Notes: generated by a model from the letters alone, not told the origin. A DNA stretch of 64,000 nucleotides from JANMZO01 sp963763135 (GCA_963763135.1 CAVXNJ010000010.1:1-64000); one strand, 5' to 3'; positions 52,961 to 62,077 are shown, counted from the first letter of the stretch. Program-made: numbers and translations.

Positions 52961-53898
52961 TCAGGTCTGCTGATAGACCGCGTAGACCCGGTCGAATCGG
53001 CCGTTCGCGGCGTCGTTCGGCCGTCAGGTAGAAGTACACCGCACCGCCCGTGTCGGCCACCGAAACCTGGAGGAGCAGCACCCATTTGTCCGCATCCGCG
53101 ACACGGTCCGAGCCCGACGTAATCCCGATTTTCACGAGGGAAATCCCTCAGACCCTCGTGCTCCCCAATCGCTTCGAGCAGCGGATCGGTCTGGATCGGG
53201 CTGCTCCAGCCCAGCATCCGGACCTCGTCGTCGCCGTCGTGGAACCGTACATGTGGATGCGCTTCCAGAACAGCTTGTCAAACGGCGAATCCTTCACGAA
53301 GGCAGACGTCGCCGAACGCCGGGCCGAGGATCTCGTACAGGCTTCCCGACGTCCGGGCAACTCCATGACGGTTGAAGGTCGAAGCTCCGCTCCCGATCGA
53401 CCGGTGCCACGCCCGACGCCTCGGTCGGGTACTCGTCGAGGGGAATATCCATAGCGACGCCCAGGGCGGGATCAGTTCGGTCCCAGATGACCCGGGTGTT
53501 CGCGACGCCCTGGCCGTAACAGCCACAGAGCGGATCCCAGAAGATGTTCAGTCGCCCGTCTCTCGGCAACGGCCAGTCACCATCGAACCGTTCGGCGGCC
53601 ACGGCCAGGTCGACGACGCCGACGAAGTTCAACACGTTCGGCGCCGACCATACGTGCGCCAAGGTGAGGGAATGTGTTCCCGGTACTCGGCAGCATGCGG
53701 TAGCGCATCACGCCGGGGCCACGGCGTGCCGGGCGGAAGCACCGGCCGTCCACCGAGTCGCAACGCTCCCTGATCGGCGGGCACGACCCGCAGGCAGGGC
53801 TTGATAAGCGCGCGTATCTTGGGCAGAAACTCGCCGAGCTCCGCCGCGTCCAACGCCTCCAACAACTCCTGCCGACTCGTGAACTGCCTCGTTCCCAC
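52961..53898 (-). pseudogene. DUF1963 (YwqG-like) gene, broken by several frameshifts
   Basis: Fragments of one DUF1963 protein lie in order but in changing frames: GTRQFTSRQELLEALDAAEL with GGRPVLPPGTPWPR (53898 to about 53700), VLNFVGVVDLAVAAERFDGDWPLP and LNIFWDPLCGCYGQG (to about 53380), GSLYEILGPAFGDVCL, then MLGWSSPIQTDPLLEAIGEHEG (to about 53150), KIGITSGSDRVADADKWVLLLQVS (to about 53030) and FDRVYAVYQQT with a stop at 52961. At least five shifts are needed. This is either a decayed gene or a stretch of poor sequence. Confidence 0.85.
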
Positions 53899-53926
53899 CG
53901 TTCTCGCTCTCCGAGCCCTTCACGAC

Positions 53927-54053
53927 GTTTGGATGTATCTGTTCGCTGGGCGGACACATAACTCCAAACCTACCGGCCAACCGTTCCCGCTCCCTTCGAC
54001 CCCCGCAACGTTTGGATGTTTCTGTTCGCTGGGCGGTCAAAAACATCCAAACG
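53927..54053. repeat. repeated inverted-repeat element between DUF1963 and SDR genes
   Basis: The sequence CGTTTGGATGT-TCTGTTCGCTGGGCGG occurs at about 53926 and 54009. The second unit ends in a perfect 13-bp inverted repeat, CGTTTGGATGTTT (54009-54021) with AAACATCCAAACG (54041-54053); in the first unit the match is partial. The second unit ends 17 bases after the SDR stop and could act as its terminator. Confidence 0.8.
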
Positions 54054-54070
54054 TCGGAAGGTGTTGCACC

Positions 54071-54862
54071 TCAGTAGTAGATGGGGCCGGGGGAGCCGCC
54101 GCCGCAGATGATGGCGTCGCCGTTGATGGCGAGGCTGAGCGGTGAGGCGAGGAAGGCCACTATCACGGCGATATCGTCGGCGTCGATCATTCGGCGGATC
54201 GAGTTGCTCTTCGGGATGCGGGCTTCGATGGACTCGAGGAGCTCGCGATCGTCGGCGTCGACCGCTTCATCGAGCGAGCGGGTTCGGGTCAGACCCGGAT
54301 GGACGCAGGTGACGTTGATGCCCGACGGTCCGAGTTCGTCGGCCAGGTTCTTCGTGAGCGCGGCGACGGCGACGTTGCGGATCGAGCCGATCGTCGACCC
54401 CGCGCTTCGAGCGGCCAGTCCGGCGATGTTGATGATCCTCCCCCATCCGGCTTCGGCCATCGACGGGGCGATCGCCTGTGCGGTGAAGAGGTAGCCGAGG
54501 ACCTTTACGTCAATCTCGGCCAGCAACTTGTCGCGGGTGATGTCAGGTAGTGCCGGCGGACGGGCCCGACCGGCCGCGGTAGCAGCGTTGTTGACGAGGA
54601 TCGAAATCGGTCCGATCTCGTTCGTAGCTTCGGCCACGAGCCGCCGCACCTGATCCTCGTGCCCCATGTCGACGGCGAACCCGACGACGCGTCCTCCGCC
54701 TAGCGCGCTCAGTTCCGCGGCGGCCGACTTCACCCGCGCTTCATCACGTGCAGCAATCGCCACGGTGACGCCTTCGGCCGCGAGACGAGCGGCGACGGCC
54801 CGACCGATGCCGCGACTTCCACCGGTCACCAGTGCGGTCTTCCCGGAAAGTTTCAGATCCAT
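54071..54862 (-). CDS. short-chain dehydrogenase/reductase-like protein lacking the YxxxK catalytic pair
   Basis: A 263-residue Rossmann protein from ATG 54862: cofactor motif TGGSRGIGRA (residues 13-22), VDMGHEDQ, ILVNNAATAAG and RIINIAGLAARSAGS. At the site of the catalytic Tyr-x3-Lys it reads SIRNVAVAALTKNLADELG, with Arg and Val in place of Tyr and Lys, so normal SDR catalysis is unlikely. The C-terminal HPGLTRTRSLDEA and ASPLSLAINGDAI are otherwise typical. It is probably a known atypical SDR group of actinobacteria. It stands alone, between the inverted repeat and the R1 array. Confidence 0.85.
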   Translation of the reverse strand: MDLKLSGKTALVTGGSRGIGRAVAARLAAEGVTVAIAARDEARVKSAAAELSALGGGRVVGFAVDMGHEDQVRRLVAEATNEIGPISILVNNAATAAGRARPPALPDITRDKLLAEIDVKVLGYLFTAQAIAPSMAEAGWGRIINIAGLAARSAGSTIGSIRNVAVAALTKNLADELGPSGINVTCVHPGLTRTRSLDEAVDADDRELLESIEARIPKSNSIRRMIDADDIAVIVAFLASPLSLAINGDAIICGGGSPGPIYY

Positions 54863-54943
54863 ATGCGCGCATTCTTTCTGTCTGAGATCGTTCGAGGAGC
54901 CTGACCCTACTGCCCGACCGGTCGACTGTGCCCAACCCTCGGG

Positions 54944-55330
54944 CCGGAAGTACCCAACCTCGCCAGAAACTCGCCGCCACACGACCACAAACCCCACGTT
55001 GGGCGACACAACCGCCCAAGTTGGATACCCAGCCGCACCCCCGGACCAGAAACCCAACGTGGCGACGGACACCTCCAACCCACCAGCCGGAAGTACCCAA
55101 CCTCGCCAGAAACTCGCCGCCACACGACCAGAAACCCCACGTTGGGCGACACAACCGCCCAAGTTGGATACCCAGCCGCACCCCCGCAGACCAGAAACCC
55201 AACGTGGCGACGGACACCTCCAACCCACCAGCCGGAAGTACCCAACCTCACCAGAAACTCGCCGCCACACGACCACAAACCCCACGTTGGGTACCACGGC
55301 CCCGAAGTCAGGCAACCAAACGGCTCCAGT
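54944..55330 (-). repeat. repeat family R1, three tandem copies
   Basis: Units start at 54944, 55087 and 55232 (periods 143 and 145 bp) with CCGGAAGTACCCAACCTC; the third is cut short. Each contains CCCAACGTGG and CCAAGTTGG words related to the palindrome of the copies at 43043-43291, to which they are homologous in reverse orientation. Two units differ mainly by a two-base insertion. The array fills the gap between the SDR and methyltransferase genes (54863-55349); no conserved coding frame exists. Confidence 0.9.
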
Positions 55331-55349
55331 TGGGTAGACCCGACCGCGC

Positions 55350-56525
55350 TTACCGCACCCACTCTGCGACGAGGAACGCACCGAGTCCGGTCGGGTCGGT
55401 CAACACGGTCGCTTCGGTCGGTATGCTCCTGGCTTTCAGCGCAGCGAGGTCGCCGATCGATGCACCGGACCTCCACCGCTCCTCGGCCGCGGCGACCATC
55501 GCATCGAGTCCGTGCGCCCGAAGGAAGTCGCCCTGCGTGCGGATCTGCGAAGGGGTTGGCGCCAGTTGATCGAAGGGAACATCGATGGTGATGTCGAAGT
55601 GCCCGAGGCCGACCAGCGGTTGGTGGCCCCGGTCCTGACCCCGGTAGGTTCGGAGCCACGCCCCGGCGCGGGCGGCGAGTTCAGCGCTCGTGGCGCCGTA
55701 GTCGAAGCACACGAGGCGGCCGCCGCGAGTCACCTTCGCGAGCACGTCACGAAGCCAACTGTGAGCATCTGCCAACACGGGTATCCGCATGCCATCCACC
55801 GGCCGCGGCACCAGTCGATCAGCCAGCGCCGAGTCCGCAGGGCCAGCCGGGACCGGGAGTTCGTAAAATCCTTCCGCCCGGTGGCCGACGCGTACCTCTG
55901 ACCAGTGATCGCCCGTCCGCTCGAGCACGTTGAACGCAAGATTGTCGAGCAGTTCGTTCGCGATCACCACATGGAACTCGCATTCCGGCAGAACCGGAAC
56001 CGAAGCAACCATCGGGCCTCCATCGGGTGCCGACGGGCGAGACCGCCATCCCTCTCCAGGATCGTCGACCGCCACGTTGCCGAGACCGGATCGGCCGCCT
56101 TCCGCGTCCAACACGACGGACCCGAACAGTTCGTGAGAAGCAACAAGTGGAAGCCGACGGCGGGAATGCTCATCGCGAAACGCCTCCGACGTCTCCACCA
56201 TGACGTAGCGCAGAGCCGATAGGCAGGCCGGTTTGGCCGCCAAAATCGTGACGACCAGCGTTCCCGGTCCGGCGCCGCAATCGGCAACGATGAACGGGTC
56301 GGGACAGCCGAGACCGTTCCACCATTCGTCAAGGGCGGATGCCAACACCGCGCCGAAGCATGCCCCGACTTCGGGGCTGGTGACGAAGTCGCGACGATGC
56401 CCGGCACCGCGACCCTCCGTGTAAAAACCACCCGGGCCGTATAGCGCCACGTTCACGACGTCGGCGTAACGCAGCGGCCCTTCACGGTCGATGCGACCGA
56501 TCAGCGCCGACTCAACCGCGTTCAT
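55350..56525 (-). CDS. MidA/NDUFAF7-family SAM-dependent methyltransferase
   Basis: The 391-residue protein belongs to the DUF185/MidA family, whose mitochondrial member NDUFAF7 methylates an Arg of complex I. Signatures are YADVVNVALYGPGGFY, HRRDFVTSPEVGACFGAVLA, the SAM loop VADCGAGPGTL near residue 83, IANELLDNLAFNV near 190 and GGRLVCFDYGATSAEL. The bacterial substrate is not established. It is preceded by the FKBP-type gene on the same strand, with a 50-base gap, and its start is ATG 56525. Confidence 0.87.
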   Translation of the reverse strand: MNAVESALIGRIDREGPLRYADVVNVALYGPGGFYTEGRGAGHRRDFVTSPEVGACFGAVLASALDEWWNGLGCPDPFIVADCGAGPGTLVVTILAAKPACLSALRYVMVETSEAFRDEHSRRRLPLVASHELFGSVVLDAEGGRSGLGNVAVDDPGEGWRSRPSAPDGGPMVASVPVLPECEFHVVIANELLDNLAFNVLERTGDHWSEVRVGHRAEGFYELPVPAGPADSALADRLVPRPVDGMRIPVLADAHSWLRDVLAKVTRGGRLVCFDYGATSAELAARAGAWLRTYRGQDRGHQPLVGLGHFDITIDVPFDQLAPTPSQIRTQGDFLRAHGLDAMVAAAEERWRSGASIGDLAALKARSIPTEATVLTDPTGLGAFLVAEWVR

Positions 56526-56575
56526 AAGCGCACTTCACAACTTCCGCTCGTACGACGAAGCATCGTTGGCAAATT

Positions 56576-57643
56576 CTATGTGGGCGTACTGTTGGTCAAC
56601 CCGGACACCGCAACGAGTTGAACTATGAACACCAACGTATCGGTGGGCTTCACGACGCCACCGTTCTGGCCGAGGCCGTCGACCGGCGGGATGATGATCT
56701 GTCGGATACCGCCGACCTTCATGCCGGGAAGCCCCTTCTCGAGTCCGGGCATGATGCGATCGCGCCCGAGACGCGGTAACGCGGCCGGCTGCGCACCCTG
56801 CACCCATGACGTCGTGTCGAGTTCGGTTCCGTTCCAGAGTGTCGCCCGGTAGCGGACATACACCCGCGTTCCCGACTTCGCCTCGATGCCGGTGCCGACC
56901 ACCAGGTCGCGGGTGGTGGTCTTCGTCGGAGGCGCACCCGACGGGAGCGCCGGTACGGGGATCTTGGCCGGCGGGGCGGGAAGCTTCGACAGTTCCGACG
57001 CCGACAGCGGAGGCGGCGGAAGATCCGCCGGATCAAGCAGTTCCTTGTGCGACGGGGGAAGACCAACCACAGCGTCGGCGGGCGCGTAGACGAACGCAAA
57101 CGTCATCTGGTCATACATCCGAAGTTTCGATGGATCGCCGGTCACGACCTTCGGAGATCCGGTCTTGCCCGGTTCCCACACGAGAGTCCGGACCGTGGCC
57201 TTTTTGGTTCCACACTTCCCGCCGGCTTTGTACGTGGTCGAGCCGACTTTGATCGAGTCGCCGGTGACCTTCAACGGTTCAACTTCAAAGAAGCGGGCGA
57301 GCACCGCATTCGCACCAGCGGACGCAGCGACGAAGGGGTGAATGTGAATGAGCCCATCGCCGTGCGTGTGTATGCCGGTTGGATCGTTCCCGCTCGACTC
57401 GACCGACGGCACGTACTTGTCGCAGATGTACACCCCGTAGGCGGCGTGCCAGTGGTCTTTCCCGGCGACCGGCTTCTCTTCCGATGCGTACGCCGAATTC
57501 GTCGACACGGCTGAAATGCCCGTCACGGTAAGGGTGGCCGTCCCGGCGATTGCTGCAATTGTGCGGCCCCATCGATGGGACCGGCGCAGCGAACGCGCTC
57601 GACGCGCTGTACTCGCCGGCTGCCGACACAAAAGGATCCCCAT
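56576..57643 (-). CDS. exported FKBP-type peptidyl-prolyl isomerase with His-rich N-terminal domain
   Basis: The 355-residue protein has an Arg-rich N-terminus and a hydrophobic segment (TIAAIAGTATLTVTGISAVS, about 28-48) that looks like a long signal or anchor. Next comes a His-rich domain (KDHWHAAYGVYICDKYVP, GIHTHGDGLIHIHPF) found in other actinobacterial surface proteins, then a Pro-rich linker (about 205-245) and an FKBP domain (GTRVYVRYRATLWNGTELDTTS, GLEKGLPGMKVGGIRQIIIPP). It should act outside the membrane, possibly in protein folding, with the His cluster binding metal. Start choice between 57643 and a later Met is open. Confidence 0.82.
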   Translation of the reverse strand: MGILLCRQPASTARRARSLRRSHRWGRTIAAIAGTATLTVTGISAVSTNSAYASEEKPVAGKDHWHAAYGVYICDKYVPSVESSGNDPTGIHTHGDGLIHIHPFVAASAGANAVLARFFEVEPLKVTGDSIKVGSTTYKAGGKCGTKKATVRTLVWEPGKTGSPKVVTGDPSKLRMYDQMTFAFVYAPADAVVGLPPSHKELLDPADLPPPPLSASELSKLPAPPAKIPVPALPSGAPPTKTTTRDLVVGTGIEAKSGTRVYVRYRATLWNGTELDTTSWVQGAQPAALPRLGRDRIMPGLEKGLPGMKVGGIRQIIIPPVDGLGQNGGVVKPTDTLVFIVQLVAVSGLTNSTPT

Positions 57644-57704
57644 GAGCCCACACCCTACGCGAGGCGTAGTGAGAAGTCGGTGAGCAGTGGAAGCTTGTCG
57701 GCCT

Positions 57705-58502
57705 TCACGAAGGCGTCTGCGACGGGGCTCCTGCTGGAATCGGGGCGATCGGCGTGGTCGGCGTGAGAGGTAAAAGCGACAGACGAGGAATCGTGACCTG
57801 CACGATCGGACCGATCAGACACAGGAAGGCGACGGTGCCGAAGCCGACCTTGCCACCGAGCAGAAAGCCGACGACAAGCGTCACGGCTTCAACGAGCGTA
57901 CGGGCGGTTCTGACCGAAAGCTTCATTCGGGAAAGGCCCATCATGATTCCGTCGCGGGGTCCGGTTCCGAGGCCTGAGCCGATGTAGAGACCGCTGCCTA
58001 CTCCGATGATCAGCACTCCGGCCAGTACACAAAGCACCCGGACACCGATCTGGTGGCTCACCCCAATACGCGGTTTAACGAGATCGACGACCAGCCCGAT
58101 AAGCACCGCGTTCAAGACGGTCCCGAGTCCGATCTTTTCCTTGAGGGGGATCCACAGCGGAAGGATGGCGAGCCCGATGAGATTGATCACGACACCGACC
58201 GGAAGCCCGCTCACCTTCGCGATGCCGGCGTGAAAGACATCCCAGGGTCCGGTTCCGAGGTTGCCGGCAAAGAACAGCGAGATCCCGACTCCGAAGCACA
58301 CGAGACCGAGCACGCACCGGGGTACGCGTCGAACCAGTTCCCGCGACGGCACCGGTGCCGTCCGCCACTGCGCTGCAGCCAACACGACCAGGAGAGCGCG
58401 AACCGTCCACTGGGTGTAGTTCGATGCGTCGGCCGAGAGCACAGCGAGTGTCACAGACATGGGTATCCAGTTGGTGGTGGGTCGTCGCTCCCGGCGGTTC
58501 AT
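57705..58502 (-). CDS. YczE/YyaS-family integral membrane protein
   Basis: About 265 residues from ATG 58502 (an alternative ATG lies at 58460). The core has five to six hydrophobic segments with the duplicated family motif NLGTGPWDVFHAGIAK and GLGTGPRDGIMMGLSR, plus VGFLLGGKVGFGTVAF. YczE-like proteins are membrane proteins of unknown mechanism; Bacillus YczE affects lipopeptide production. The C-terminal tail is Pro-rich. The N-terminal 40 residues before VPRCVLGLVCFGVG are not typical, so the true start is uncertain. Confidence 0.75.
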   Translation of the reverse strand: MNRRERRPTTNWIPMSVTLAVLSADASNYTQWTVRALLVVLAAAQWRTAPVPSRELVRRVPRCVLGLVCFGVGISLFFAGNLGTGPWDVFHAGIAKVSGLPVGVVINLIGLAILPLWIPLKEKIGLGTVLNAVLIGLVVDLVKPRIGVSHQIGVRVLCVLAGVLIIGVGSGLYIGSGLGTGPRDGIMMGLSRMKLSVRTARTLVEAVTLVVGFLLGGKVGFGTVAFLCLIGPIVQVTIPRLSLLPLTPTTPIAPIPAGAPSQTPS

Positions 58503-58657
58503 TGGAGACGAAGCGACGTGACTTGTGAAACGGAAAAGCGACCTGAGAACGCAGCGGGTCGGTGAGCGATAGCCCACCGACCCGTCAACGTAGAACAACC
58601 AGCGGTGATGAGCCGGTGATTAGCCGATTATTGGCCGGCAACCGACTCGCTACTGCG

Positions 58658-59689
58658 TCAGTTTGACCCACCCGCAGCATCTTCGACCTTCTGCTTGCCA
58701 GCTGAGATCCACGGCATCATCGACCGCAGCTCGGCGCCGACCTTCTCGATCTGGTGGGCCTTGCCCTTGGCCCGCAGCTCATTGAAGTGGGGCTCGCCGG
58801 CCTTGAAGTCGGCGATGAATTCCTTGGTGAACTCGCCCGAGGTGATCTCGCCGAGGATCTTCTTCATCTCAGCCTTGGTCGCATCGGTGATGATGCGCGG
58901 ACCGCGGGTGAGGTCGCCGTATTCAGCGGTGGTCGAGATTGAGTAGCGCATGCCGGCGATGCCCTGCTCGTACATCAGGTCGACGATGAGCTTCACTTCG
59001 TGGAGGCACTCGAAGTACGCCATCTCGGGCTGGTAACCAGCTTCGACGAGGGTCTCGAAGCCGGCCTGCACCAGCGAGGTGAGACCGCCACAGAGCACAA
59101 CCTGCTCGCCGAAGAGATCGGTTTCGGTCTCTTCGGGGAAGGTGGTCTCGATAACACCGGCGCGGGTGCCGCCGATTGCGTATGCGTAGCTCAGGGCGAG
59201 TGCACGAGCGCCGCCGGTGGCATCCTGGTGGACAGCGATGAGGCACGGCACGCCGCCGCCCTCGGTGTACGTCCGGCGCACCAGGTGACCCGGGCCCTTG
59301 GGGGCGGCCATGACGACGTCGAGGTCGGCGGCCGGCTTGACGAGTTCGAAGCGGATGTTCAGGCCGTGAGCGAAGAAGACGGCATCTCCGGCTGACAGGT
59401 TCGGAGCAACTTCATCGTTGTAGCAGTCGGCGATGAGGGTGTCCGGGAGAAGGATCATCACGCAGTCAGCCCACTTCGAAACCTCGGCGACGGTGCCGAC
59501 CGTGAGACCCGCAGCTTCAGCCTTCTTGACCGACGACGAGCCGGCGCGCAGACCAACCCGAACGTCGACGCCCGAGTCCTTGAGGTTCAGCGCGTGGGCG
59601 TGGCCCTGCGATCCGTAGCCGATTACGGCAACTTTCTTTCCGAGAATGATCGACGGGTCGGCATCTTTTTCGTAGTACACGGTTGCCAT
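58658..59689 (-). CDS. ilvC: ketol-acid reductoisomerase (class I)
   Basis: The 343-residue enzyme performs the second step of branched-chain amino acid synthesis, isomerising and reducing acetolactate with NADPH. The start at ATG 59689 follows AGGAGA; the longer open frame upstream is non-coding. Motifs: VIGYGSQGHAHALNLKDSG (NAD(P)H loop, residues 22-40), APKGPGHLVRRTYTEGGGVP, ETETDLFGEQVVLCGG and YFECLHEVKLIVDLMYEQG with the magnesium-binding acids. It is divergent from a LysR-type regulator, the arrangement known for ilvC-ilvY. Confidence 0.97.
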   Translation of the reverse strand: MATVYYEKDADPSIILGKKVAVIGYGSQGHAHALNLKDSGVDVRVGLRAGSSSVKKAEAAGLTVGTVAEVSKWADCVMILLPDTLIADCYNDEVAPNLSAGDAVFFAHGLNIRFELVKPAADLDVVMAAPKGPGHLVRRTYTEGGGVPCLIAVHQDATGGARALALSYAYAIGGTRAGVIETTFPEETETDLFGEQVVLCGGLTSLVQAGFETLVEAGYQPEMAYFECLHEVKLIVDLMYEQGIAGMRYSISTTAEYGDLTRGPRIITDATKAEMKKILGEITSGEFTKEFIADFKAGEPHFNELRAKGKAHQIEKVGAELRSMMPWISAGKQKVEDAAGGSN

Positions 59690-59821
59690 GGGAGGTCTCC
59701 TAGAGGCGGTGAGGCGGTGGGTAGAACTGAAGAGCTGAATAGTGAACAGCCCTGCTGAAACTGAGGCGTCTATTGAACGGCATCGCTGCTTGTGCGTAAA
59801 GCGCAAATATTGCAAGCCTTC

Positions 59822-59838
59822 TATGCGTATTCTGCATA
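59822..59838. promoter_or_regulatory. LysR-type operator in the ilvC-regulator gap
   Basis: TATGC (59822-59826) and GCATA (59834-59838) are a perfect inverted repeat with a seven-base centre, the T-N11-A form bound by LysR proteins. A second dyad, GCAA-ATA-TTGC, lies at 59804-59814. The first ends one base before the regulator's ATG, so bound regulator would block its own expression. Confidence 0.6.
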
Positions 59839-59839
59839 G

Positions 59840-60682
59840 ATGCCCTCGATCGACGACATCCGGCTGACGGTGGCCGCACTGGAGCGGCCCACGTTCACCG
59901 TGGTGGCCCGGGAACAGCACGTGAGCCAGTCGACCGTTTCCCGAGCCGTTCAGCGCCTCGAGTCGGAGCTGGGAGTAACCCTGTTCGAACGGGATGGTCG
60001 AAGCACCCGGGTGCGCCCGGAGGCCGCCCCGACCGCTGACCGACTGCGTTCGATCGTGAACCTGTGGAACGATCTCGCCGGCCGCGCCGAATCGTCCCAA
60101 CCCACGCTGTCGATCTTTTGCACGGTAACGGCGTCGCAGAGCATCGCGCCGCAGCTGCTTTCGAAGTTCAGGCGGGCGCACCCCGAGACGAAGCTTGAAC
60201 TGCGCACCGGACCCGCCAGTGCCGCGCTTGATGCCGCCAAGTCTGGAGAGGTCGACGCGGCCATCGCACCCCTCCCCGACCGTCTTCCCAAATCCATGGA
60301 GTCGGTCCTCATCACCTCAACACCGCTGGTGGCGATCACGGCCGTTGACTTCCCACGGCTACGCGACTGGTCCACCGTGCATCTCGTCGCACCGCGACAG
60401 GGGGTGACCCGTGCTCTGGTGGACCGTTGGCGGCATACCCTCGGGCCCGACCACACCCTGCAGGAAACCGAGAGCCACGAGGAGGTCGTCGCCCTCACCG
60501 CTCTCGGGTCGGGGGTGGGCATCGTCCCGAAGCTGGTCGTCGAGTCGTCGGCCCTCCGGTCCCAGCTTCGCGAAGTGAAGCCTCCGGCCGCCCTGCCGAC
60601 CATGCGGATCGGCCTGTGCGCCCGATCATCAGCGCTCCGAAAGGGTGAACTCGCCCACCTGTGGTCGATGGTGTCGGGGTGA
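59840..60682 (+). CDS. LysR-family regulator, probably of ilvC (IlvY-like)
   Basis: The 280-residue protein has the LysR helix-turn-helix at residues 5-60 (LTVAALERPTFTVVAREQHVSQSTVSRAVQRLESELGVTLFERD) and a two-lobed effector domain with LSIFCTVTASQSIAPQLLSKFRRAHPE, LELRTGP and ALGSGVGIVPKLVV. Divergence from ilvC across 150 bases with a LysR-type dyad between them matches ilvY-ilvC, where acetolactate is the inducer. No ribosome binding site precedes the ATG, because the dyad abuts it; a leaderless mRNA is likely. Confidence 0.87.
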   Translation: MPSIDDIRLTVAALERPTFTVVAREQHVSQSTVSRAVQRLESELGVTLFERDGRSTRVRPEAAPTADRLRSIVNLWNDLAGRAESSQPTLSIFCTVTASQSIAPQLLSKFRRAHPETKLELRTGPASAALDAAKSGEVDAAIAPLPDRLPKSMESVLITSTPLVAITAVDFPRLRDWSTVHLVAPRQGVTRALVDRWRHTLGPDHTLQETESHEEVVALTALGSGVGIVPKLVVESSALRSQLREVKPPAALPTMRIGLCARSSALRKGELAHLWSMVSG

Positions 60683-60834
60683 TCGTTGTCGGCGGTCTCG
60701 GAGCACCTGCGGTCGAAGGTGCCGAAGTACCTGCGGTCGAAGGTGCCGAAGGTCGGATTACTGCGTTTGCATGCGTCTGATGCAGACATGAAGAACCAGT
60801 CAGCTTTTCGTCTCCGTGGCCGATCGGACACTCG

Positions 60835-61962
60835 ATGGCTGCCGAATCGATTCCGTCTCCCCGAGCAATATCCCGACGCACGTTTCTTCGGCGCGGCGCT
60901 TCCGTCCTTGGTGCCGCCGCCCTCCCGGGGGTGCTTGCGGGCTGCGACGTGCCGTTCATGTCGAAAGCGGAAACTCCTGAGTTCCCGGTTGAGAGCCCGG
61001 AAGAGGCCCTCCAGCGACTGATCGAAGGAAACGCGCGGTACGTGGCAGGAAAGTCTTCCACGATCAATGAGAGCATCGAACGACGGGACTCACTGGTGAA
61101 GCGTCAGCGGCCGTTCGCCGCCGTCTTCAGCTGCGTCGACTCGCGGGTGCCTCCCGAGCTTGTGTTCGACCGGGGATTGGGCGACCTGTTCGTCATCCGG
61201 ACCGCCGGGCAGGTCCTCGATTCCGCCGTGATGGGGAGCCTGGAGTACGGGGCGTACGAACTCGAGATTCCGCTTCTCGTGGTGATGGGCCACACCAAGT
61301 GCGGAGCAATGAAGGCCACCATCGAGACCCTGGAGAGCGGCGGCAAAGCCGAAGGAAGCATCGAGTATCTCGTCGAGGCCCTTGCTCCCGCCGCGAAGGT
61401 TGGACCGGGGAAGGAAATGGCACTCACCGACTCGTCCGGCGAAGATGCATCGGACGCAGGGGCCGAGGGCGAGACCGCGGCCGAGACCTCGGCGGACACG
61501 ACCGGTGAAACGACTGGGGCTGCGGAGGCCGGGGCGGAAACGACAGCTTCAGGCGAGGCCGCTACCGAAACAACGGCCGAAGGCGATACTGCGGCGTCGG
61601 AAACTACGGCTGAGGGCGAGGCCGATGCCGAAGGCGAAGCGACGGGCGAAACAACAGCTGAGGGCGAGGCCGATGCCGAAGGCGAAGCGACGGGCGAAAC
61701 AACAGCTGAGGGCGAACCCGTGGCCGGTGATGGCGTGGACCCCAAGGCCCAGGAACTCACCGACGCGATCAAACGAAATGTCACCCTGGTAATCGAACGA
61801 ATCAAGAAGTCAGCGATTGTCGATGAGCGCGTGAAAAAGGACCGCCTGTTGATCGTTGGCGCGATCTACGACATCGAAACTGGGATCGTTGAATTCACCG
61901 ACAACGTGCCGGCTCAGTTCAAGGCTGCCGATGCTGCGTCGGCGGATACCACTACGGCGTAA
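60835..61962 (+). CDS. exported beta-class carbonic anhydrase with an acidic repeat insert
   Basis: Hydrates CO2. Residues 1-37 are a twin-arginine lipoprotein signal: SRRTFLRRGASVLG followed by lipobox VLAGC (Cys37). The beta-CA zinc site is Cys100-x-Asp102-x-Arg104 (FSCVDSRVPP) and His153/Cys156 (GHTKCGA). Between this core and the C-terminal strand (LLIVGAIYDIETGIVEF) there is an insert at about residues 199-300 made only of Ala, Glu, Thr, Gly, Asp and Ser, including TTAEGEADAEGEATGE twice in tandem. Such an insert is not part of usual beta-CAs. Short 27-bp direct repeats lie upstream at 60703-60750. Confidence 0.88.
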   Translation: MAAESIPSPRAISRRTFLRRGASVLGAAALPGVLAGCDVPFMSKAETPEFPVESPEEALQRLIEGNARYVAGKSSTINESIERRDSLVKRQRPFAAVFSCVDSRVPPELVFDRGLGDLFVIRTAGQVLDSAVMGSLEYGAYELEIPLLVVMGHTKCGAMKATIETLESGGKAEGSIEYLVEALAPAAKVGPGKEMALTDSSGEDASDAGAEGETAAETSADTTGETTGAAEAGAETTASGEAATETTAEGDTAASETTAEGEADAEGEATGETTAEGEADAEGEATGETTAEGEPVAGDGVDPKAQELTDAIKRNVTLVIERIKKSAIVDERVKKDRLLIVGAIYDIETGIVEFTDNVPAQFKAADAASADTTTA

Positions 61963-62077
61963 ATCGCATATTGCTCACCTTCAGTGAGCGATAGAGCAGT
62001 CTTTAGTCTGAATTTCTAGCAACCCGTCAGATGTTGGGCCTTTCGACCGATTCACCTGAATAGCGAAAGGAGCGGGG

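Noticed and set aside
54900..55660. Long open frames across the R1 array near 55 kb
   Set aside because: Open in several frames on both strands; the residues repeat with the DNA unit and do not continue into the neighbouring real genes.
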